From Candidatus Saccharimonadota bacterium (GTDB lineage Bacteria; Patescibacteriota; Saccharimonadia; Saccharimonadales; UBA4665): a DNA stretch of 64,000 nt. The number at the start of each line of letters is the position of its first letter. Within the stretch, counting starts at the first letter, position 1. Positions 58,491-64,000 of the stretch are shown one piece after another. The stretch lies in the NCBI GenBank assembly GCA_028289245.1, contig JAQGGT010000004.1, positions 62,001-126,000 of the forward strand. Direction: 5' to 3'. Both the position numbers and the translations under genes were made by a program. The notes beneath the pieces are model-generated. The model saw only the letters and a program-made list of their open reading frames with translations, was not told where the DNA came from and made no database searches.

Positions 58491-58514
58491 AAACCGGAGC
58501 CTCGGCTCCGGTTT
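58491..58514 (-). terminator. Intrinsic terminator of the ribosomal operon (after rplA)
   Basis: AAACCGGAGC / GCTCCGGTTT with a CTCG loop; on the minus strand followed by TTTTTTT. It is 20 bases past the rplA stop. Confidence 0.93.
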
Positions 58515-58534
58515 CTCGATACCCTAGGGCTGGG

Positions 58535-59524
58535 TTAGTTGATCGAGGAGATGTCGACCTTAACCGATGGGCCCATAGTGGTGGCCAGGTGGGCTGTTTT
58601 GAAGTAGTTGCCTTTAACGCTGGCTGGCTTGTTCGACTTGATGCTGGCCAGCACGGCATTGGCGTTCTCCAGCAGCTGTGGCGCGCTAAAGCTAACCTTA
58701 CCAATGCCAATGTGAACGATACCGGTTGAATCAACACGGTATTCAACGCGGCCAGCCTTGGCCTCGGACACGGCTTTGTTGATGTCGTTAGTGACGGTGC
58801 CGCTCTTTGGGTTTGGCATTAAGCCACGCGGTCCGAGGACACGTGCGTACTTACCAAGCTTGGCCATCAGAGCTGGCGTGGCGATCAGGATGTCAAAGTT
58901 CATAACACCCTTCTCGAGCTGTGCCAGAACCTCTTCGTTGCCAGCAATTTCGGCGCCAGCCGAGGTAGCGTCGTCAGGTGCATCGGTGAGGACGGCGACG
59001 CGGACGTGCTTACCGGTACCGGCAGGCAGGACTAAGTTGTCACGGATATTTTGATCGGCGTGGCGCGGGTCGACGCCAAGGTTGATGTGCAGCTCGACAG
59101 TGGCGTCAAACTTGGAAGGGCTAGTCTTGGCGACCAGTTCCAGTGCTTCTTCGAGCGGATAGTTTTTTTCAACCTCTACCAACGCGGCCTTCTCGCGGAA
59201 GGACCTGCCGCGGCGCTCTAGCCGTGAGCGAGTTGGGTTGCTGTGCTGCTTAGGCTTTTCGGCCTCATCTTCGCCAGATTCTTTGCGTTCTTCCTTGGCT
59301 TCTTTTTCCTCGGCCGCTTCGAGGGCTTTGGCGCTGCGTTTGCCGGCCTTGGCGACCTTTTTCGCTACAGGCGCTGCTTCTGCTTCAACAGGTGTTTCCT
59401 CGACAGCGACCGCTTGGTCGGTGATTTCGATAACTTCTTCGGGGGTGATTTCTGGCTCAACCGGCTTGGCAGCCTTGGCGGCTTTCGTATCCTTAACGCT
59501 GGTGGTTTTCTTGGCTTGTGCCAT
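58535..59524 (-). CDS. rplA: 50S ribosomal protein L1 (uL1) with about 100-residue N-terminal extension
   Basis: A 329-residue protein. The last 225 residues are ordinary L1: EEALELVAKTSPSKFDATVE, GTGKHVRVAVLTD, LGPRGLMPNPKSGTVT and SVKGNYFKTAHLATTMGPSV. The first 100 residues are an Ala/Lys/Glu-rich, low-complexity, probably disordered extension (AKAAKPVEPEITPEEVIEI, AEEKEAKEERKESGEDE). GAAGGAG before the ATG and continuous codon use support the long start. L1 also represses the L11-L1 operon in other bacteria. Confidence 0.95.
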   Translation of the reverse strand: MAQAKKTTSVKDTKAAKAAKPVEPEITPEEVIEITDQAVAVEETPVEAEAAPVAKKVAKAGKRSAKALEAAEEKEAKEERKESGEDEAEKPKQHSNPTRSRLERRGRSFREKAALVEVEKNYPLEEALELVAKTSPSKFDATVELHINLGVDPRHADQNIRDNLVLPAGTGKHVRVAVLTDAPDDATSAGAEIAGNEEVLAQLEKGVMNFDILIATPALMAKLGKYARVLGPRGLMPNPKSGTVTNDINKAVSEAKAGRVEYRVDSTGIVHIGIGKVSFSAPQLLENANAVLASIKSNKPASVKGNYFKTAHLATTMGPSVKVDISSIN

Positions 59525-59574
59525 GGTAATGCTCCTTCGTGGTGCTGGCGGCGGTAAGGCCTCCCACTAATTAA

Positions 59575-59919
59575 TTATGCTTGCGATTGTAAAAAATCGA
59601 TTTGTTCTTGAGTAGTACGAAAATCTGTTTGATTGCCATCTTCTAGCTCTTGCTGGGCGATCAAGCGAAGCTGAGCAACGTGCTGCCCTATGACTGAATT
59701 ATTGACGGCCATTTTCAGGGCCTCATCGGCGAGATCGGCTTGTGCTTGGGCGTACACCCAACGCATGTCGTTCTCCAGGCCCGGCCCAAACGATTCTGGC
59801 GTTGCGAGTTGTGCCTCGGTGAGGTTGGTAGCTACAGTCAGGAATATGTTGTGGGCAACTCTGGCTCGGCCCAATAGTTCATACGGTGTGAGGGTCTCCA
59901 GAACACACCGTGCGGCCAT
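59575..59919 (-). CDS. Hypothetical protein inserted between rplK and rplA
   Basis: A 114-residue helical, acidic protein (YELLGRARVAHNIFLTVATN, AQLRLIAQQELEDGNQTDFR). Its ATG begins one base after the rplK stop, so it is co-translated with the ribosomal genes. rplK and rplA are adjacent in most bacteria, so the insertion is unusual. No family recognised; a ribosome-linked function is only implied by position. Confidence 0.7.
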   Translation of the reverse strand: MAARCVLETLTPYELLGRARVAHNIFLTVATNLTEAQLATPESFGPGLENDMRWVYAQAQADLADEALKMAVNNSVIGQHVAQLRLIAQQELEDGNQTDFRTTQEQIDFLQSQA

Positions 59920-59920
59920 G

Positions 59921-60349
59921 CTAGGCCTCGACCTCTACGCCCATGCTGCGGGCGGTGCCCGCAACCATTTTTTTGACAGCTTCCACATCGTCGGCGTTCA
60001 TGTCGTGGGCTTTTTCTTCGGCGATCTTGGTCAGCTGTGCTTGGGTTAACTTCTTAGGAAGCTTTTCGCTGTTGGGGCGCCCAGAACCTTTTTGGATACC
60101 GAGTTCGGCGCGAATGCGGTCATCGGTCGGCATGCCTACGACACGGAAGGCCATAGTGCGGTCGTCGAACACCGTAATATGTGCCGTAACGGTCGCACCT
60201 TGCATGTCTTTAGTGGCTTCATTAAACGGGTTGATAAAATCCATCATGTTGACCCCATACTGTCCGAGGGTACTACCGACGGGTGGCGCAGCGCTGGCGC
60301 GGCCGGCCGGAATTTTCATTTTGAGGTTTGCTTTTACGACTTTCGCCAT
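59921..60349 (-). CDS. rplK: 50S ribosomal protein L11 (uL11)
   Basis: A 142-residue protein of the GTPase-associated centre. Blocks: LKMKIPAGRASAAPPVGSTL, GQYGVNMMDFINPFNE, GMPTDDRIRAELGIQKGSG and the C-terminal KIAEEKAHDMNADDVEAVKK, GTARSMGVEV. RBS AAGGAGAC before the ATG. Follows nusG after a 327-base gap. Confidence 0.97.
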   Translation of the reverse strand: MAKVVKANLKMKIPAGRASAAPPVGSTLGQYGVNMMDFINPFNEATKDMQGATVTAHITVFDDRTMAFRVVGMPTDDRIRAELGIQKGSGRPNSEKLPKKLTQAQLTKIAEEKAHDMNADDVEAVKKMVAGTARSMGVEVEA

Positions 60350-60491
60350 TATGTCTCCTTATTGCGAATGATATGCCATATGGCCATTGAAGCGACCGGC
60401 TGTTCATTCTCCTACTTTACGGTAGTGCGTAACAGATGTGATTATACCCCATTTGCTCGCAATTCACAAGCACTTCACGGGCTCGCCGCGC

Positions 60492-60531
60492 ACATCCTTT
60501 TGTATGTACAAACGTATATACAAAAGGATGT
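60492..60531. other. Perfect 14-bp inverted repeat between nusG and rplK
   Basis: ACATCCTTTTGTAT (60492-60505) and ATACAAAAGGATGT (60518-60531) with a 12-base loop. No T-run follows, so it is not a canonical terminator; it could be an RNA processing hairpin or a protein-binding site. The rest of the 60350-60676 gap holds a possible 39-codon frame and no other recognised gene. Confidence 0.7.
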
Positions 60532-60553
60532 GGTCCGAGAGTACTGAAAAAAC

Positions 60554-60673
60554 TTAGAATTGCTTACGGCGTGGACTGCGGCGCAGGTTTTGCGATAGCG
60601 CCATAGCCCCGCGGTGCATTGTAAACGTAGCTACCCATTCCTCGCGACTGCTGCGGCCGGGGAAGCCGACCAT
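60554..60673 (-). CDS. Possible 39-residue basic small protein after nusG
   Basis: A frame starting three bases after the nusG stop: MVGFPGRSSREEWVATFTMH then RGAMALSQNLRRSPRRKQF, with a basic C-terminus. No Shine-Dalgarno other than coupling to nusG; TTTTTT follows its stop. It could be a translated small gene or chance. Confidence 0.35.
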   Translation of the reverse strand: MVGFPGRSSREEWVATFTMHRGAMALSQNLRRSPRRKQF

Positions 60674-60676
60674 GGG

Positions 60677-61222
60677 TTAGACGCGCTTAACTTGAAGCGA
60701 GTCAAGTTCGACGGGCGTTTCGCGGCCGAACATGTTGACCAAGACTTTGAGCTTGCCCTTTTGCGGGTCGATCTCAGAAATAGAACCGTCGAAGCCCTTG
60801 AACGGACCGTCGGTGATATTGACGACGTCGCCGGGGTTGAAGTCGATCTTGTGCTTGGGCTGCTCGAGGCCCATGCGCTTCTGGATCTTTTCGATTTCGT
60901 CTTGCTCGATAGGTGTTGGATCGGTACCAGACCCAACAAAGCCGGTCACACCAGGTGTGTTGCGGACGATGTACCAGGCGTCTTCGCTGAGCTTCATCTG
61001 TACCAGGACGTAGCCCTGAAAAATGCGCTTTTCGACGACGCGGCGCTTGCCATTCTTGATTTCGATCATCTTTTCCTTGGGTACCAGCACCTCGAAGATC
61101 TTATCGCCCATATCGAGCGAGTCTGAGCGCTGCCGAATGCTCTCGGCAACTTTTTCTTCGTAGCCGCTGTAGGTGTGAATGGCGTACCACTGCTTGCTGG
61201 TGTCGTATCGTTTGTTAGTCAT
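60677..61222 (-). CDS. nusG: Transcription antitermination factor NusG
   Basis: A 181-residue protein: NGN domain (KQWYAIHTYSGYEEKVAESI, IFQGYVLVQMKLSEDAWYIV, NTPGVTGFVGSGTDPTPIEQ) binding RNA polymerase, and KOW domain (FNPGDVVNITDGPFKGFDG) that contacts Rho or ribosomal S10. The ATG overlaps the secE stop (TAATG). Confidence 0.97.
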   Translation of the reverse strand: MTNKRYDTSKQWYAIHTYSGYEEKVAESIRQRSDSLDMGDKIFEVLVPKEKMIEIKNGKRRVVEKRIFQGYVLVQMKLSEDAWYIVRNTPGVTGFVGSGTDPTPIEQDEIEKIQKRMGLEQPKHKIDFNPGDVVNITDGPFKGFDGSISEIDPQKGKLKVLVNMFGRETPVELDSLQVKRV

Positions 61223-61650
61223 TACTTAAGTAAAACCTCTCTGAATAATTTATCTAATCCGTAGTCAACAACTGCGACCGAGGCGCCGAACACGAAGGCG
61301 AACACGAGAACGGCAAAGGTGAGGCGGCGGCTTTCGGGCCACGATGGCCACTCGACGAGCTTAAGTTCACGCCAACTCTTACGGAAATAAGGTGGCAGTA
61401 AGATAAGGCCGACAAGACGGACGGGGCGGCGCAGTGGACGAAAGGCCTTGAAGCCAAAAAACTTCTGTAAGGCTCGGCCGATGGGGCCAAAGACCTTGGC
61501 AAAGCCGCTGGCTGCACCCCCTCGCACGCGTTGGCGTTTGCTGAGTTTGTCACCCGCTTCGGAGGCTTTGAGGGCCTTCTCGCGGAAGGTTTCTGGATTT
61601 TTAACTCGGCGTTTAGCCGTTGTCTCTGCGTCAGAGGCTTTTGTAGCCAC
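61222..61650 (-). CDS. secE: Preprotein translocase subunit SecE with long cytoplasmic N-terminus
   Basis: A 142-residue protein from the GTG at 61650 (GGGAGA before it). The C-terminal SecE domain is typical: FRKSWRELKLVEWPSWPESR followed by one membrane helix (LTFAVLVFAFVFGASVAVV). The N-terminal 85 residues are basic and low in complexity (KRRVKNPETFREKALKASEA, GDKLSKRQRVRGGAASGFA), longer than in minimal SecE. Part of SecYEG, which exports the many signal-peptide proteins seen here. First gene of the nusG-rplK-rplA operon. Confidence 0.93.
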   Translation of the reverse strand: MATKASDAETTAKRRVKNPETFREKALKASEAGDKLSKRQRVRGGAASGFAKVFGPIGRALQKFFGFKAFRPLRRPVRLVGLILLPPYFRKSWRELKLVEWPSWPESRRLTFAVLVFAFVFGASVAVVDYGLDKLFREVLLK

Positions 61651-61684
61651 GGGTGTCTCCCACTTGTGCGTTCCCAAAATTTTG

Positions 61685-61713
61685 TAAATAAAAAGCCTAC
61701 AGTTTTTGTAGGC
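61685..61713 (-). terminator. Terminator-like hairpin in the secE leader
   Basis: On the minus strand GCCTACA and TGTAGGC (61713-61707, 61701-61695) pair around an AAAAC loop and are followed by TTTTTATTTA. No minus-strand gene lies upstream (the neighbour is divergent), so this terminator must act on the operon's own leader. Confidence 0.8.
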
Positions 61714-61754
61714 GATCTTTGTCAAGTATACCAACTGCGCCAGGTAACGTCAAG

Positions 61755-63290
61755 ATGCAGCCCAGGCCGCGGTTTGCTATAGTATCGGTAATGCTCTCAC
61801 TATATGTTGCGCTTGCCATCGTTACTGTCCTCGACCTGGTCCTCTGTTTCCCGCTCGGCAAGCTTCGGCCGCAATTGGCAGCCATACTAAACTTATCGAG
61901 TATCGTCGCCGCTGGTATTTTGCTCCATGACGATGTCAATGCCTTTTCGGTCCTCTACGCCGTACTGACTGCCTATAAGATTTGCAACTACATCCGGATT
62001 TTGCAGGGGCGCCGCCAGGCCGACTATTTATTTACCATCTCGCGCCGCTCTAGCTGGGTACTGGCAGTGTCGCAGCTCGCGTTATTGGGCTTGGCGTATG
62101 GCTTGCTGCGGTTGCACCCGGCAGTGGCTGTCATGCCCTCTATCGCTGCCGCCAACCTCGTGGTGGCAGCAGTCGTGACGCTTGTGGCGCTGCGCCAATT
62201 AATAAAAACCCGGCCTCCTAAGTTGGTTGAACCGTTCCCCCCGAGCCAGCTACCCAGCCTGACCGTTGCCATTCCTGCCCGCAACGAAACCGATAGCCTT
62301 GAGGCTTGCTTACAGTCGCTGATTCAGAGCGATTATCCTAAGCTAGAAATTCTGGTGCTCGACGATTGCTCTCAGAATAAGCGGACGCCGCAGCTCATAA
62401 AGAGCTTTGCGCAGGACGGTGTGCGCTTTATCGCCGGTAAGCCGGCGCCGGAAGCCTGGCTGGCTAAAAACTTCGCCTACCAGCAGCTAGCCGATGCCGC
62501 GAGCGGTAGCCTACTACTGTTTTGTGGCGTCGACACTCGTTTTGAGAAGCAGACCCTGCGATTGCTGGTGGCCGATATGCTCGAAAAAAAGAAGACCATG
62601 ATAAGTCTGATCCCAGCTAATCAAGTGCCACCGGCCGGCGAGTTTGAATCGTTACTGGTGCAACCAAGCCGTTACGCCTGGGAGCTGCTGCTGCCCCGCC
62701 TCTGGACCAGCCGACCGCCCGTGCTCAGTACTTGCTGGATTATTAGCCAGCAGGTCCTCGAGGACGCTGGCGGCTTTGCCGCGGTCGCCCGAAACATCAC
62801 GCCGGAGCGCTACTTAGCCAAACACGCGGCCCTGCAAAACGATGGCTACAGCTTCATGCAAAGTGCTACCACCACCGGCCTGACAAGTCATAAACCGTTC
62901 GACGACCAACAGGCCACCGCCATCCGCAGCAAATATCCCCAGCTCCATCAACGGTTGGAGTATGCCGCTTTTGTGACATTGCTCGAAATCGGTCTGTTCG
63001 TACTACCCTTCGTGCTGGGACTTGGCGCCCTGGCAACCGGCTACTGGCTGGTAGCGGCGCTCAGCGGGGCCAGCCTGGTGCTGCTGACGTTTATCTACGT
63101 CCAAATTATGGCCGTTACCTATCGGCGCTTCTTATGGCGCAGCCTCTGGCTATTGCCCTTTGCGGCGCTGTATGACGTGGCCATCCTTAATTACTCGCTT
63201 TATAAATATGAATTCGATACGGTGATGTGGAAAGATCGCAACGTCTGCATTCCGGTCATGCGGGTGATTCCTACCCTGCCACCGGCATAG
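61755..63290 (+). CDS. Membrane GT2-family glycosyltransferase
   Basis: About 512 residues. Four or so N-terminal membrane helices, then a GT2 catalytic domain (SLTVAIPARNETDSLEACLQ, EILVLDDCSQN, and LLLFCGVDTRFE where the metal-binding D-x-D-like motif should be), then two or three C-terminal helices. This membrane-GT2-membrane plan resembles CrtQ/4,4'-diaponeurosporenoate-type and other lipid glycosyltransferases. The start could be ATG 61755 or 61791; a TTG at 61719 is less likely. Divergent from secE. Confidence 0.85.
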   Translation: MQPRPRFAIVSVMLSLYVALAIVTVLDLVLCFPLGKLRPQLAAILNLSSIVAAGILLHDDVNAFSVLYAVLTAYKICNYIRILQGRRQADYLFTISRRSSWVLAVSQLALLGLAYGLLRLHPAVAVMPSIAAANLVVAAVVTLVALRQLIKTRPPKLVEPFPPSQLPSLTVAIPARNETDSLEACLQSLIQSDYPKLEILVLDDCSQNKRTPQLIKSFAQDGVRFIAGKPAPEAWLAKNFAYQQLADAASGSLLLFCGVDTRFEKQTLRLLVADMLEKKKTMISLIPANQVPPAGEFESLLVQPSRYAWELLLPRLWTSRPPVLSTCWIISQQVLEDAGGFAAVARNITPERYLAKHAALQNDGYSFMQSATTTGLTSHKPFDDQQATAIRSKYPQLHQRLEYAAFVTLLEIGLFVLPFVLGLGALATGYWLVAALSGASLVLLTFIYVQIMAVTYRRFLWRSLWLLPFAALYDVAILNYSLYKYEFDTVMWKDRNVCIPVMRVIPTLPPA

Positions 63291-63389
63291 GCGCGCCAAA
63301 GAAAAAACCTCGAAGAACTATAGAACCAAACAAATGGGCGAACCGAGTGGCTCAAGCGAAGGTGTTTGGGTGGCTAGGAAGGAAATGAG

Positions 63390-63437
63390 GTGTGGCGCCG
63401 GGCTGCGGCCGGGGGAGGGGGCAACCCGACGCCACAC
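63390..63437. other. GC-rich hairpin after the 51-residue gene
   Basis: GTGTGGCG (63390-63397) pairs with CGCCACAC (63430-63437) around a G-rich 32-base loop that can form further pairs (GGCTGC/GCGGCC). It lies 20 bases past the stop of the small minus-strand gene. No T-run. Similar placement to the structured regions after the island membrane proteins. Confidence 0.5.
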
Positions 63438-63457
63438 GTTCATGGGAGTGGTACTGG

Positions 63458-63613
63458 TTAGAGCATCTTCACGGGCGTGCGGTTGGGGTTGGGTGCTCCG
63501 TGACCGGGGCTGGGGTTGTCGGCGTCGAATGCCTTGAGCAGTTTGCGTCTGCTGACAGGCCCCAGCTTGGCGTCGCTGATGTACTTCTCGAGCTTTTCGC
63601 GCTCCGATGCCAT
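63458..63613 (-). CDS. Small charged protein, 51 residues
   Basis: MASEREKLEKYISDAKLGPV then SRRKLLKAFDADNPSPGHGA and PNPNRTPVKML: a basic-acidic helix followed by a Pro/Asn-rich tail. AGGAAGG lies ten bases before the ATG. Codon use is GC-rich, like the 17.6-21.5 kb island. No family recognised. Confidence 0.6.
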   Translation of the reverse strand: MASEREKLEKYISDAKLGPVSRRKLLKAFDADNPSPGHGAPNPNRTPVKML

Positions 63614-63626
63614 GTGAATTACCTTC

Positions 63627-64000
63627 CTAGTCGGGTAGTTCTTCGAGGAACTTCTGTATTATGCTATGACTCTTCGAATAACGCAAGCGCGTCTTTGCGA
63701 GCAAGGTGGCCGTGTTGCGCTGGATGTACTCATCGGGGCGGTTTTCGTGCTGCCCGATTCGCTCAGTAACGGAGACATGGCTCGGCCAATAAGTCAGCCA
63801 AAAACTAGCGGGGATATCGCCACCGCAATAGATATCAAAGTCACTCAAAATGGCCGCACCAATCCGGTAAGCTGGCAGTCCGAGTTCTAAGGTGGCATGC
63901 GAGTAGCGGCCGCTACCATTAATTGCTTCATTACTGAGATCGCCTGTCAGCATCACAATGTACAGTAGAGGCGCTAGCAGTAGATCTTCGACGCGCCGTT
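63627..64000 (-). CDS. Hypothetical protein, N-terminal part outside the window
   Basis: The minus-strand frame is open to the window edge, so the start lies further right; at least 124 residues are seen. Residues such as ELGLPAYRIGAAILSDFDIY and PASFWLTYWPSHVSVTERIG give no recognised domain. An internal ATG/GTG near 63956 is not the real start because the upstream codons (DLLLAPLLYI) read naturally as protein. Confidence 0.55.
   Translation of the reverse strand, partial: RRVEDLLLAPLLYIVMLTGDLSNEAINGSGRYSHATLELGLPAYRIGAAILSDFDIYCGGDIPASFWLTYWPSHVSVTERIGQHENRPDEYIQRNTATLLAKTRLRYSKSHSIIQKFLEELPD

Noticed and set aside
1-64000. CRISPR arrays, rRNA genes, insertion sequences and recoded TGA codons
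   Set aside because: None were seen: no regularly spaced short repeats, no rRNA-like stretches, no transposase motifs, and TGA ends genes normally (for example cyoB and cyoE).

Overview
The window looks like a chromosomal segment of a Candidatus Saccharibacteria (TM7) or closely related Patescibacteria genome. The evidence is a reduced-genome style of packing (many ATGA or TAATG gene junctions), a cytochrome bo3 oxidase operon of the kind known from aerobic or soil Saccharibacteria, a double-length ThyX, a VirD4/TraG-like ATPase with a long unfamiliar N-terminus, an AI-2E/PerM-like protein, and many conserved-looking proteins I cannot name. TGA acts as an ordinary stop throughout, which argues against Gracilibacteria and SR1. 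No insertion sequences or CRISPR arrays were found.

Layout. 0-6.6 kb: the end of a Crp-type regulator, a paralogous pair of unknown proteins, a two-component system with a membrane partner, and a flippase-like membrane protein. 6.6-14.8 kb: a nine-gene minus-strand operon, cyoABCDE, then a ferric-reductase-like membrane protein, two exported proteins whose mature N-terminus is predicted to be histidine (one YcnI-like), and pgi. 15-17.6 kb: the TraG/VirD4-like ATPase. 17.6-21.5 kb: an island with different codon use. It holds a DGQQR (DndB/ParB-like) gene and a second putative DNA-binding gene driven from a divergent promoter pair with a palindromic operator, two small membrane proteins, and two copies of a roughly 100-nt structured repeat. 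21.5-27 kb: FHA protein, tail-fibre-like proteins, and a surface cluster of three paralogous exported proteins around a DUF916-like protein, which resembles a WxL locus. 27-35 kb: small accessory genes including an HD hydrolase/TrmB pair, a HEPN protein, tRNA-Gln and VanY.

35.8-40.2 kb: hydrolase, two GT4 glycosyltransferases and a PerM-like protein, probably cell-envelope lipid glycosylation. 40.2-48.2 kb: minus-strand housekeeping genes (cysS, nrnA, NUDIX, recR, ybaB, a GT-C membrane protein, dnaB, dnaX). 49-54.5 kb: unknown proteins, rplJ-rplL, and a strong candidate transcription attenuator at 53.8 kb. 54.5-57.6 kb: dcd followed by one ORF fusing thymidylate kinase to a duplicated ThyX, so dCTP-to-dTDP chemistry sits in two overlapping genes. 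57.7-61.7 kb: a P-loop kinase and the secE-nusG-rplK-orf-rplA operon. 61.7-64 kb: a GT2 glycosyltransferase, a 51-codon small gene and a gene cut by the window edge.

Most worth a second look: the Tmk-ThyX-ThyX fusion, the His-N-terminus proteins inside the cyo operon, the DGQQR island with its covarying RNA repeats, the 53.8 kb attenuator and the WxL-like surface cluster. All family assignments rest on motif recognition by eye; no database search was run.
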